64,000 nucleotides of DNA from an uncultured Ruminococcus sp. (GTDB lineage: Bacteria; Bacillota; Clostridia; UBA1212), in the NCBI GenBank assembly GCA_902792515.1, contig CADAZX010000020.1:1-64000 (forward strand). The letters run 5' to 3'. The position numbers and the translations under genes are program-made. The notes below the pieces were generated by a model that was given only the letters and a program-made list of their open reading frames with translations, was not told where the DNA came from and made no database searches. This document shows, piece by piece, positions 18,002 to 26,741 of the stretch (positions are counted from its first letter, which is position 1; every line of letters starts with the position of its first letter).

Positions 18002-19344
18002 ACGCGGTAGTTGCGCCCGGAGAGCGCACCGGAAAAGTCACACCGCCTGCTTCAAAGTCGCACGCGCACAGGCTTTTCATCGCGGCGTCGTTTTCGGACG
18101 GACCGAAGACGGTCGTGTGCCGCGAGGTCTCGAAGGACATCGAGGCGACAATCAACTGTCTCAGGGCGCTCGGAGCGGAGATCGAAGACAACGGCGACGG
18201 ATCTTTTTCCGTGAGACCTGCCGGCAGTGCTTCGAGTCATGAATGCGGCGCTTCGCTTGCTTCAGAGGGCGGCTCGCTTTCCGGAAGACCGTGCGTCGCT
18301 GACCTTTTCTGCGGCGAGAGCGGCTCGACGCAGCGGTTTATGCTCCCGCTCGCGGGAATAACGGGCAGGCCGTGCGCGTTTTACATGGAGGGAAGGCTTC
18401 CCGAGAGGCCGCTCGACGTTTTCGCAGGCGAGCTGAGGGCGCACGGAATGCACATCGCGCGCGAAAAGAACATTCTTCTGGTGAGCGGAAGGCTTACCGC
18501 GGGCGACTTTAGCCTCCCCGGGAACGTCTCTTCGCAGTTCATTTCAGGTCTGCTTCTCGCGCTTCCGCTTGTTAATGAAAAAGGGGCGGTGAGCCGCGTT
18601 TTCGTGCGCGGGAAGATAGAATCGGGGAGCTACATCGATATTACAGAGAGCGTCCTCAAGCTGGGAAAGATCCGGTTCGAGAGGACGGACGGAGACGGTC
18701 TGAGGGTCTACGAGATTCCGGCCGGTCAGACGTACCGCATTCCCGCGACTGCCGAGGTCGAGAAGGACTGGTCGGGCGCGGCGTACTTTCTGGCGGCGGG
18801 CGCGTTTTCGAAAAAAGGCGTCACGGTCTGCGGACTGAGAGGCAACTCACCGCAGGGAGACAGAAAAATAGTAGATACTTTAAGGTCGTTCGGGGCGTCC
18901 GTGACTGAGAAAAAGCGGCGCGGAGGAACGTCTGATTTTACCGTAAAGAAGGGAAAATTAAGCGGCGCGGTGATAGACGCGTCGGACATTCCCGACCTTG
19001 TGCCGCTGATTTGCGCGGTTGCCGCGGGCGCGAGCGGAGACACCGTGATTTTGAACGCAGGAAGGCTCAGGCTGAAGGAGTCCGACCGCATTAAAACTAC
19101 CGCGGCGATGATAAACTCGCTCGGGGGTTTTGCGGAGGAGACGGACGACGGCCTCGTGATACACGGAACCGGAAGCCTCCGGGGGGGACAGTTCCCGACG
19201 GCGGACGACCACAGGATTGCGATGGCGGGGGCGCTTGCGGCGTCAATCTCGAAGGAGAGCGTCTACGCGGAAAACGCTTCGTGCGCCGCCAAATCATATC
19301 CCGGTTTCTGGGACGACTTATTTTCACTTAAAACCGGAGGCTGA
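17998..19344 (+). CDS. aroA: 3-phosphoshikimate 1-carboxyvinyltransferase (EPSP synthase)
   Basis: 448 residues from GTG 17998, chosen because GGGAGG lies seven bases upstream and the protein then begins with the family N-terminus (VVAPGERTGKVTPPASKSHAHR). Longer in-frame starts would overlap aroB deeply. Other motifs: FCGESGSTQRFMLPL (the LGNxGT-equivalent loop, of the variant kind), RLRLKESDRIKT and DDHRIAMAGALAA. Transfers enolpyruvyl from PEP to shikimate 3-phosphate. The active-site loop differs from the class I enterobacterial sequence, so glyphosate sensitivity cannot be read from it. Translationally coupled to aroB. Confidence 0.95.
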   Translation: MNAVVAPGERTGKVTPPASKSHAHRLFIAASFSDGPKTVVCREVSKDIEATINCLRALGAEIEDNGDGSFSVRPAGSASSHECGASLASEGGSLSGRPCVADLFCGESGSTQRFMLPLAGITGRPCAFYMEGRLPERPLDVFAGELRAHGMHIAREKNILLVSGRLTAGDFSLPGNVSSQFISGLLLALPLVNEKGAVSRVFVRGKIESGSYIDITESVLKLGKIRFERTDGDGLRVYEIPAGQTYRIPATAEVEKDWSGAAYFLAAGAFSKKGVTVCGLRGNSPQGDRKIVDTLRSFGASVTEKKRRGGTSDFTVKKGKLSGAVIDASDIPDLVPLICAVAAGASGDTVILNAGRLRLKESDRIKTTAAMINSLGGFAEETDDGLVIHGTGSLRGGQFPTADDHRIAMAGALAASISKESVYAENASCAAKSYPGFWDDLFSLKTGG

Positions 19345-19347
19345 CCT

Positions 19348-20433
19348 ATGGGCGGAACGTACGGCGAAAACTTAATAATCTCGATTTTCGGAAGCTCGCA
19401 CGGGGAGTGCGTCGGCGTGACGGCAGAAGGGTTCCCGAAGGGCGAAAAAATCGACACGGAGAGGCTGCAGAGGTTTCTCGAGAGGCGCGCGCCAGGAAGA
19501 AATCAGTGGTCGACCGCGAGAAAAGAGCCTGACGTTCCCGAATTTCAGAGCGGCCTCGAAAACGGCTTCCTGACAGGCGAAAAGCTGACCGCGGTCATCA
19601 AAAACACGAACCGGAGGTCAGGCGACTACGATAACGTTCTGTACGTCCCGAGACCGGGACACGCAGATTACACGTCGTTCGTGAAATACGGAGACGGCGC
19701 GGACAGGAGCGGAGGCGGAGCTTTTTCCGGAAGGATGACGGCGCCTTTGTGCGTTGCCGGCGGGATCGCGCTCCAGCTGCTCGAAAAAGAGGGCGTGGAG
19801 GTGTGCGCGAGAGTCCTTTCTATAGGGAACGTTCGCGACCGCGGGGGCGTTGAAAAGCTCACCGCGGCAGTTAAAGAGAAGGAATTCCCGACCGTCTCGG
19901 ACGCGCAGGGCTCGAAAATGAAGGCGCTGATCGCGGAAAAGAAGGCGGAGGGCGACTCCGTGGGAGGCGTTGTGGAGTGCGTCGTAAGAGGACTCCCGGC
20001 CGGTCTCGGCGGACCGCTTTTCGAGGGAATGGAAGGAAAGATCGCGGAGATAGTCTTCGCGGTGCCGGCAGTCAAGGGCGTCGAATTCGGCGCGGGCTTT
20101 TCGGCGGCAAGACTTACCGGGAGCGTAAACAACGACGCTTTTTGCCTGAAAGAAGGCAAAATCGAGACAATAACAAACAACGCCGGAGGCATTTTGGGCG
20201 GGATAACCGACGGCATGCCGCTCGTGTTCAGGGCGGCCTTCAAGCCGACTCCTTCGATAGCGCTTCCTCAGCGGAGCGTCGACCTCAGGACGATGACCGA
20301 GACCGAAATCACGGTCAGGGGCAGGCACGACCCGTGCATAGTTCCGAGGGCTGTTCCGGTTATCGAGGCGGCCGCGGCTGTCGCGGTTTACGATGCGCTG
20401 CTGGCCTTCAAAGATGCCGGCGGCAAACAGTAA
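19348..20433 (+). CDS. aroC: Chorismate synthase
   Basis: 361 residues, typical length. Removes phosphate from EPSP to give chorismate; needs reduced FMN. Motifs: SIFGSSHGECVGV (about 11), RRAPGRNQWSTARKEPD (about 47), YVPRPGHADYT (about 100), and the FMN-site region RLTGSVNNDAF...GGITDGMPLVFRAAFKPTPSI in pieces. Starts three bases after the aroA stop codon. In this operon reduced flavin would have to come from another enzyme; no flavin reductase is adjacent. Confidence 0.96.
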   Translation: MGGTYGENLIISIFGSSHGECVGVTAEGFPKGEKIDTERLQRFLERRAPGRNQWSTARKEPDVPEFQSGLENGFLTGEKLTAVIKNTNRRSGDYDNVLYVPRPGHADYTSFVKYGDGADRSGGGAFSGRMTAPLCVAGGIALQLLEKEGVEVCARVLSIGNVRDRGGVEKLTAAVKEKEFPTVSDAQGSKMKALIAEKKAEGDSVGGVVECVVRGLPAGLGGPLFEGMEGKIAEIVFAVPAVKGVEFGAGFSAARLTGSVNNDAFCLKEGKIETITNNAGGILGGITDGMPLVFRAAFKPTPSIALPQRSVDLRTMTETEITVRGRHDPCIVPRAVPVIEAAAAVAVYDALLAFKDAGGKQ

Positions 20434-20485
20434 CAGGCAAACTGTAATCGACAAACTATAATCCATTTTTAACAAGAGGGACACC

Positions 20486-21643
20486 ATGGAAAACGGAAAA
20501 AACAGCCTTACAGAGTGCAGACAAAAAATAGACGGAATCGACGACGCTATCGTGAAGCTTTTCGCGGAGAGAATGAACGTCGCGGCTGAGATAGCCGAGG
20601 TCAAGAAGGCGGAACATTTGCCTGTTTTCGACCCGCGCCGCGAGCGCGAGAAGCTCAAGGACGTGATCTCGAAAACACCGGACGACCTCAAGGACAGCAT
20701 CTCCGTGCTATACCCGCTCATTTTCGACCTGAGCAGAAACCACCAGCGGCGCATAACGGGCGCACGTTCGGAACTCGCGGAGAAGATCGAAAAGGCGATC
20801 GCGGAGACACCTTCGCTTTTCCCGGAGACCGCGGTGGTTGCGTGCCAGGGAACGGACGGCTCCAATTCGCAGATTGCGTGCGACAGGCTTTTCCGCCGCG
20901 CCGACATTATGTATTTTTCGACGTTCGAGGCCGTTTTCAAGGCGATTGAGACGGGCTTCTGCCGCTACGGCGTCATTCCGGTCGAAAACAGTACGGCCGG
21001 CTCGGTGAACTCGGTGTACGACCTCATGATGAACCACAAATTCACGGTTGCGAGGAGCGTCCGCATCAAGATCGACCACAACCTGCTCGCCGTTCCCGGA
21101 ACGAAGATCGAGGATATAAAGGAGATATACTCCCACGAGCAGGCGATCAGCCAGTGTTCGGAGTTCCTCTCGGAGCTTAAGGGCGTCAAGATCATTCCGT
21201 GCGAAAACACCGCGGTCGCCGCGAAAAGAGTGGCCGAGTCGGGTCGTAAAGACGTCGCCGCGCTCGCTTCGAGGAGCTGCATCAAATATTACGGCCTCAG
21301 CTGCCTTAAAGACTCGGTCCAGAACGCCGACAACAACTACACAAGGTTCGTTTGCATTTCCCGCAACCTTGAGATCTATCCGGGCGCCGACAGAACGAGC
21401 GTCATGCTCACGCTTCCTCACGAGGCGGGCTCGCTCTACAAGCTCATGTCGAAGTTCTACGCGCTCGGCATCAACCTGACCAAACTCGAGAGCCGTCCGC
21501 TTCCGGGGCGCGACTTTGAGTTCATGTTCTATTTTGACTTCGAGACGCCCGTCTATTCGCCGCGCCTTCTGAGGCTTTTGGGCGAGCTTCCCGATGCGTG
21601 CGAGAGCTTTACGTATCTCGGCAGCTACAGCGAGGTGGTCTAA
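20486..21643 (+). CDS. pheA: Bifunctional chorismate mutase / prephenate dehydratase
   Basis: 385 residues. AroQ-class chorismate mutase (about 6-90; CRQKIDGIDDAIVKLFAERM), prephenate dehydratase (about 110-285; GVIPVENSTAGSVNSVYDLM and the YTRFVCISR catalytic Thr-Arg-Phe), and a C-terminal ACT domain (about 297-375; HEAGSLYKLM...KLESRPLPG) that binds Phe for feedback inhibition in the family. It makes prephenate for both TyrA and its own phenylpyruvate product. AGAGGGA ribosome site. The next gene begins immediately after its stop codon. Confidence 0.96.
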   Translation: MENGKNSLTECRQKIDGIDDAIVKLFAERMNVAAEIAEVKKAEHLPVFDPRREREKLKDVISKTPDDLKDSISVLYPLIFDLSRNHQRRITGARSELAEKIEKAIAETPSLFPETAVVACQGTDGSNSQIACDRLFRRADIMYFSTFEAVFKAIETGFCRYGVIPVENSTAGSVNSVYDLMMNHKFTVARSVRIKIDHNLLAVPGTKIEDIKEIYSHEQAISQCSEFLSELKGVKIIPCENTAVAAKRVAESGRKDVAALASRSCIKYYGLSCLKDSVQNADNNYTRFVCISRNLEIYPGADRTSVMLTLPHEAGSLYKLMSKFYALGINLTKLESRPLPGRDFEFMFYFDFETPVYSPRLLRLLGELPDACESFTYLGSYSEVV

Positions 21644-22870
21644 ATGATTTCATGCGGTTTGATCGGGGCAAAGCTCGCTCACAGCTACTCTCCGCAGATC
21701 CACGCGCTTTTCGGCAACTACCCTTATAAGCTTTACGAGCTTCGCGAGGATGAGATCGGCGCGTTTTTAAAAAACGGAGACTGGACGGCGCTCAACGTGA
21801 CGATTCCCTACAAAAAGACCGTTCTGCCTTTCATGGACGAGGTCAGCGAGACGGTAAGGCGCACGGGCAGCGTCAACACGATCGTGAAAAGGCCTGACGG
21901 CACGCTTTTTGGCGACAACACAGACGTGTACGGCTTTACCGGGTCCGTAAAGCACTCCGGAATCGAAGTTCGCGGCAAAAAAACGCTCATTTTGGGGAGC
22001 GGCGGCGCTTCGGTCGCGGTAAAGGAGGCTCTCCGGCTTCTGGGGGCGGAAACGGTCGTCATCAGCAGGAGCGGCGAGAACAACTACGCCAATCTTGACC
22101 GTCACCGCGACGCCGAAATCATTGTTAACACAACGCCCGTCGGAATGTTCCCGAAAAACGGAGAGGCACCGGTCGACGTCCGCATTTTTCCCGTTCTCAA
22201 GGGGGTTTTCGACCTTATCTACAATCCGGAGAGAACGGAGCTCATTCTCGAGTGCGAAGAGGCCGGAATTCCGGCGTTCAACGGGCTTTACATGCTGGTC
22301 GCGCAGGCGAAAAGGAGTTCGGAGCTCTTTACGGGGCGTGCGATTCCCGACGGCGAGATCGACAGAGTGCGTGACGCGGTGGCGTCGCGGATGCGAAATA
22401 TCGTGCTGATAGGAATGCCGGGCAGCGGCAAGAGCACGGTGGCGGCGGAGATAGGAAAGCTCACGGGCCGCACCGTCGTGGACACGGATGCCGAGATATT
22501 GAAAAAAACGGGCCGCACGCCGGCTGACATCATCAAAAACGACGGCGAGGAAGCTTTCCGCAAGGTCGAGAGCGAGATGCTGAAGGAGTTCGGAAAGCAG
22601 TCCGGACTCGTTATCTCCGCGGGCGGCGGAGTCGTGACGCGGGAGGAGAACTATAAATATATCAGGCAGAACTCGTTCACGGTGCGCATCAAAAGGCCCC
22701 TCGCGCTTCTTCCGGTAAAAGGCCGTCCGCTGTCGCAGGGGAGACCTCTCGAGGAGCTGGCTGCCGAACGCGAGCCGCTCTACAGAAAATTCGCCGACGC
22801 GGAAGTCGACAACGTGACAACACCACGTGACGCTGCCGCGCTTGTCGTGAAGCTCGCCGGACTTGATTGA
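21644..22870 (+). CDS. aroE: Fused shikimate dehydrogenase-shikimate kinase
   Basis: 408 residues carrying two consecutive pathway activities. Residues 1-240 are AroE: KLAHSYSPQIHALFG, ALNVTIPYKK (catalytic Lys), FGDNTDVYGF (catalytic Asp) and the NADP site ILGSGGASVAV. Residues 248-408 are AroK: IVLIGMPGSGKSTV (Walker A), a shikimate-binding Asp (VVDTDAEI), ISAGGGVVTREEN and the lid RGRPLSQGRPLEELAAER-type region. Residue lengths match each stand-alone enzyme, and the linker (RVRDAVASRMRN) is short. It takes 3-dehydroshikimate to shikimate 3-phosphate. Last gene of the tight block starting at aroF. Confidence 0.95.
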   Translation: MISCGLIGAKLAHSYSPQIHALFGNYPYKLYELREDEIGAFLKNGDWTALNVTIPYKKTVLPFMDEVSETVRRTGSVNTIVKRPDGTLFGDNTDVYGFTGSVKHSGIEVRGKKTLILGSGGASVAVKEALRLLGAETVVISRSGENNYANLDRHRDAEIIVNTTPVGMFPKNGEAPVDVRIFPVLKGVFDLIYNPERTELILECEEAGIPAFNGLYMLVAQAKRSSELFTGRAIPDGEIDRVRDAVASRMRNIVLIGMPGSGKSTVAAEIGKLTGRTVVDTDAEILKKTGRTPADIIKNDGEEAFRKVESEMLKEFGKQSGLVISAGGGVVTREENYKYIRQNSFTVRIKRPLALLPVKGRPLSQGRPLEELAAEREPLYRKFADAEVDNVTTPRDAAALVVKLAGLD

Positions 22871-22964
22871 CATCATTTGCGAAAACCGTGTGCAATTCCC
22901 TTTTTTGGGCTTTTTTGAGCGGCCGTTCAGGCGAAAAAAACACGAAAAAAACCGACGAATCCTG

Positions 22965-22993
22965 TTGACGGACCGCGGTTTTCGTATTAAAAT
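22965..22993 (+). promoter_or_regulatory. Promoter of aroQ
   Basis: TTGACG (22965-22970), 17-base spacer, TAAAAT (22988-22993), about 55 bases before the ATG. It gives the last pathway gene its own transcription. Confidence 0.7.
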
Positions 22994-23055
22994 AACAGGT
23001 TTATTAAACCCCGCACTCTTTCGGGGCTGACAAAACTACCGGCCTGGAGACAAAA

Positions 23056-23526
23056 ATGAAATTCCTCGTTATCAACGGACCGAACATCAACATGTTGGGC
23101 ATCCGCGAACCGGATATATACGGCAGACAGGACTACAAGGCGCTCGTAGATTTTATCGGACAGGCGGCCGGGGAGGCAGGCGTCTTCGCGGAGGTTTTCC
23201 AGTCGAATTGCGAGGGCGAGATCGTGACCGCGATTCAGAACGCGCTCGGGAATTTTGACGGTATCGTCATCAACCCGGCCGCTTACACGCACACGAGCAT
23301 CGCGATCCTTGACGCGCTCAAGGCGGTCGGACTTCCCGCGGTGGAGGTGCACCTCACGGATATCGCGGCGAGAGAACCGTTCCGGCAGATATCGTATACC
23401 GGAATGTACTGTGTCAAAACTTTCAAGGGGCTCGGATTCGAGGGCTACAGAGAGGCGATCTTCTTTTTGAGGGACTACGTCGCCGTAATGCTGTCGGAGG
23501 ATCCGGACGAGGTTCCGTGGCGCTGA
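23056..23526 (+). CDS. aroQ: Type II 3-dehydroquinate dehydratase
   Basis: 156 residues. Dehydrates 3-dehydroquinate to 3-dehydroshikimate. Family motifs are complete: INGPNINMLGIREPDIYG (catalytic Tyr at the end of the lid), FQSNCEGEIVTAIQ, INPAAYTHTSIAILDAL (catalytic His) and VEVHLTDIAAREPFR. GGAGA ribosome site. It completes the shikimate route encoded here; no type I enzyme (aroD) is in the window. It follows the aroEK gene after 185 bases and has a promoter of its own. Confidence 0.96.
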   Translation: MKFLVINGPNINMLGIREPDIYGRQDYKALVDFIGQAAGEAGVFAEVFQSNCEGEIVTAIQNALGNFDGIVINPAAYTHTSIAILDALKAVGLPAVEVHLTDIAAREPFRQISYTGMYCVKTFKGLGFEGYREAIFFLRDYVAVMLSEDPDEVPWR

Positions 23527-23780
23527 AGCGCCGGACATTTCAACAAAACTACTTCGTGCCGCAATTTTCCGCGGGATACTGAAAGATTTTTCGACGGACA
23601 ATAAACGGATTTTCGCGTTATTTTCGCGTGATTTTCGCGGCGTTCACACGTAAAACATACGACTCATTTATATTTAAACCGACTTTTTACGACAATTGTT
23701 TGCTAACGGATGCGCCCGCAGGCGTTCCGGCACGTTTTCGGAAGCACCGCCGGGTATCCGCAAAAAGGAGCTGAATTAAA

Positions 23781-25157
23781 ATGAAAAAAACAAACGAAGT
23801 ACCTTATAAAATTTACCTTGAAGAACATGAAATGCCGACGGCATGGTATAACCTTCGCGCCGATATGAAGAACAAGCCGGCGCCGCTGCTCAACCCGGGC
23901 ACAAAACAGCCGATAACCGCCGGAGAACTCGGCGTGGTTTTCTGCGAGGAGCTTGTAAAGCAGGAACTCGACAACGACACCGCGTATTTCCCGATTCCCG
24001 AAGAGGTTTTCAACTTCTACAAAATGTACCGGCCGTCGCCGCTCGTTCGCGCCTACTGCCTTGAAAAAGTGCTCGACACACCCGCGAAGATCTACTACAA
24101 ATTCGAGGGCAACAACACAAGCGGCTCGCACAAGCTGAATTCCGCGATCGCGCAGGCGTACTACGCGAAAAAGCAGGGCCTCAAGGGCGTCACGACGGAA
24201 ACGGGCGCCGGCCAGTGGGGAACGGCTCTTTCGATGGCCTGCTCCTACCTCGGACTCGACTGCAAGGTCTTCATGGTAAAAGTTTCCTACGAGCAGAAGC
24301 CGTTCAGACGCGAGGTAATGAGAACCTACGGCGCGTCCGTAACTCCTTCGCCCTCCACGACGACGCAGGTCGGCCGCAAGATTCTTGAGGCGCACCCCGG
24401 AACGACCGGAAGCCTCGGCTGCGCGATCTCCGAAGCCGTCGAAGCGGCCGTCACCAGCGAGGGTTACCGCTACGTGCTGGGCAGCGTACTCAACCAGGTA
24501 CTGCTCCACCAGAGTATCATCGGTCTCGAGACGGAAGCCGCTCTTAAAAAGTACGGCATCAAACCCGACGTCATTATCGGCTGCGCGGGCGGCGGCTCCA
24601 ACCTCGGAGGCCTTATCGCTCCGTTCATGAGAGACAAAATCCTCGGCAAGGCTGACTACAGGATCGTAGCGGTCGAACCGGCTTCATGCCCGAGCTTCAC
24701 GAGAGGCAAATTCGCGTACGACTTCGCCGACACCGGAATGGTCTGCCCGCTCGCGAAAATGTACACGCTCGGCAGCGGCTTCATTCCCGCTCCGAACCAC
24801 GCCGGCGGACTCCGCTACCACGGCATGAGCACCATCCTTTCGCAGCTCTACCACGACGGTTACATGGAGGCGATCTCCGTTCCTCAGACCGAGGTATTCA
24901 AGGCTGCCGAGAGGTTCGCGAGAGTCGAGGGAATCCTTCCTGCTCCCGAGAGCGCGCACGCGATCAAAGCCGCCATCGACGAGGCCGAGAAGTGCCGCGA
25001 GACAGGCGAGGAGAAGACGATCGTTTTCGGTCTGACCGGAACCGGCTACTTCGACATGGTCGCCTACGAGAAGTTCCACGACGGCAAGATGGACGACTAC
25101 ATCCCGACCGACGAGGATCTCGAAGCCGGCTTCAAGGGCCTTCCCGTGATCGACTGA
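23781..25157 (+). CDS. trpB: Tryptophan synthase beta chain-like PLP enzyme (TrpB2 type)
   Basis: 458 residues, longer than the roughly 400 of TrpB1, with an N-terminal extension typical of TrpB2. The PLP lysine is in GNNTSGSHKLNSA (about 116). Other motifs: TTETGAGQWGTALS and the phosphate-binding GCAGGGSNLGG. TrpB2 converts indole and serine to tryptophan, often without a TrpA partner; no trpA or other trp gene lies nearby. Placed after the shikimate operon, it suggests salvage of indole or the final Trp step encoded apart from the rest. A strong terminator follows. Confidence 0.93.
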   Translation: MKKTNEVPYKIYLEEHEMPTAWYNLRADMKNKPAPLLNPGTKQPITAGELGVVFCEELVKQELDNDTAYFPIPEEVFNFYKMYRPSPLVRAYCLEKVLDTPAKIYYKFEGNNTSGSHKLNSAIAQAYYAKKQGLKGVTTETGAGQWGTALSMACSYLGLDCKVFMVKVSYEQKPFRREVMRTYGASVTPSPSTTTQVGRKILEAHPGTTGSLGCAISEAVEAAVTSEGYRYVLGSVLNQVLLHQSIIGLETEAALKKYGIKPDVIIGCAGGGSNLGGLIAPFMRDKILGKADYRIVAVEPASCPSFTRGKFAYDFADTGMVCPLAKMYTLGSGFIPAPNHAGGLRYHGMSTILSQLYHDGYMEAISVPQTEVFKAAERFARVEGILPAPESAHAIKAAIDEAEKCRETGEEKTIVFGLTGTGYFDMVAYEKFHDGKMDDYIPTDEDLEAGFKGLPVID

Positions 25158-25190
25158 CATGCATCACGCTTACAATTAGTATTTAAAACG

Positions 25191-25232
25191 GCGCCGCCGG
25201 CCTGCTGATTTTGATGGCCGGCGGCGCTTTTT
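25191..25232 (+). terminator. Terminator after trpB
   Basis: GCGCCGCCGGCC and GGCCGGCGGCGC form a perfect 12-bp stem with a 13-base loop and are followed by TTTTT. Confidence 0.95.
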
Positions 25233-25254
25233 AACAAAAAAAGACCGTTTCCGT

Positions 25255-25283
25255 TTGAAATCGGCGATAAAAAACAGTATAAT
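25255..25283 (+). promoter_or_regulatory. Promoter of the MBL-fold lipoprotein gene
   Basis: TTGAAA (25255-25260), 17 bases, TATAAT (25278-25283). Directly downstream of the trpB terminator; leader about 105 bases. Confidence 0.8.
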
Positions 25284-25395
25284 AATCGCGGGATTACAAA
25301 ACGCATGAGAAAAATGAGCCGCTGCGCGTGATGGTAAAAATGAATGCGTGCGGCGTGCGGGTCCCTATCATTTTCGCAGATATGTGAGGTGCATG

Positions 25396-26679
25396 ATGAA
25401 TAAACCGCTTTTGGTGACTTTGATTTTGACAGCAGTGCTTATAGTTCTGGCGGTTGCGTTTACGCTTGTTTCGTGCAGGAACGGCAACAAACCCGGTCCG
25501 GGCGAAGACCCGGGCGCCAACGAAGAGCCCGAAAAGCCGAAGGACGTCAGGCTCTATCAGCTCGCGCCCGAGCAGAACAGCCTTATGATGAGCTACGTCA
25601 TAGTGACCCCGAACAACAAGGTGGTCGTTTTCGACGGCGGCATCGCGGGGCAGGGCAAGGACGCGCCGCCTTATCTTCCCGCCGCCATCAGGGCGATTCT
25701 GGGCCTTCCTCAGGACGGCTACTTTGAAATCGAGGCGTGGTTCCTGACGCACGGCCACGACGACCACATGGGTGAGATCGGCAAAATGACGCTTGCCTAC
25801 ACGGCGGAATCCAACTACAAAATCAACAACATCTACTTCTACTTCCCGGACTTCGGCGTCGAGTGGAAATCCCAGGCGGGCGCGAACGACTACAGCCTCG
25901 AAGCGGTCGAGAATATGAAAAAAGGCCTCGACAATTACTACTCGATCTGCGGTTTCAACGGCCTCGCGTACGCCGACATTCCCGAGAGCGAGTGGAAGGC
26001 ACCCGAAGGCAGCGAAAATTACTACTACAACCTGATCAACGGCGCCGTCGTGAACCGTGAACGCGTCGACGCGGGTCTCGTTATCGAAGTTGACGGCGTC
26101 AAGTTCAACGTGCTTCAGACATGGCAGAAATCCTGCACCAACGTCAACAGCACCTCCACGGTCGTCCGCATGGTCTACGGCGACCACAGCGTGCTCTTCC
26201 TTGGCGACTCCTACACCGACAACTCGAACAAGCTCGTGCGCAAGTACGGCGACGAACTGAAATCCGAGTACGTCCAGATGGGCCACCACGGTCAGCACGG
26301 CCCGAACGAAAAGTTCTACAAGAAGATCGAAGCCGAAAAGTCCATCCGCCTCTGGCCGACCCCGATCTGGGTCTGGAAGGTCTACAAGGCAACCAACAAC
26401 ATCGCCACAGACGAAACGCGCGGCTGGCTCGGCCTTCCTGAGGACTTCAACGAGTTCGAGAAGCAGGGACTCCTCGACACCGGACGCGACTTTGTCTCCG
26501 GTCTCTACGGCATCTATCCCGCGGATCCGACGCAGGTGAGCGACTGGAACAAGGACGTCCTCGCCAAGCAGCTCGTGGCGGTTTTCGAGTACGTTGAGCC
26601 GGCACCGGAACAGGAACAGGAGACTCCCGAAGCTACCGCGGCGCCGGAAAGCTCTGCCGGAGAGGCGCCTCAGGAATAA
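25396..26679 (+). CDS. Metallo-beta-lactamase-fold lipoprotein
   Basis: About 427 residues; ATG 25396 has GAGGT five bases upstream, and an adjacent ATG at 25393 is the alternative. Lipobox TLVSC (Cys about 26) marks it as a surface lipoprotein. After a short Pro/Gly/Glu linker comes an MBL fold resembling the ComEC/Rec2-associated hydrolase domain: VVFDGG, then FLTHGHDDHMGEIG (metal ligands), LFLGDSYTD and YVQMGHHGQHG. The C-terminal 35 residues are a Glu/Pro/Ala-rich tail. Likely an extracellular hydrolase, possibly of phosphoesters or nucleotides; the substrate is not known. No transport or competence genes are adjacent. Confidence 0.82.
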   Translation: MNKPLLVTLILTAVLIVLAVAFTLVSCRNGNKPGPGEDPGANEEPEKPKDVRLYQLAPEQNSLMMSYVIVTPNNKVVVFDGGIAGQGKDAPPYLPAAIRAILGLPQDGYFEIEAWFLTHGHDDHMGEIGKMTLAYTAESNYKINNIYFYFPDFGVEWKSQAGANDYSLEAVENMKKGLDNYYSICGFNGLAYADIPESEWKAPEGSENYYYNLINGAVVNRERVDAGLVIEVDGVKFNVLQTWQKSCTNVNSTSTVVRMVYGDHSVLFLGDSYTDNSNKLVRKYGDELKSEYVQMGHHGQHGPNEKFYKKIEAEKSIRLWPTPIWVWKVYKATNNIATDETRGWLGLPEDFNEFEKQGLLDTGRDFVSGLYGIYPADPTQVSDWNKDVLAKQLVAVFEYVEPAPEQEQETPEATAAPESSAGEAPQE

Positions 26680-26741
26680 AATAACTATATTTATGATAGG
26701 GCGCTTTTTTGCGGCCGGTTTTACGGCACTTTTTGTCAAAG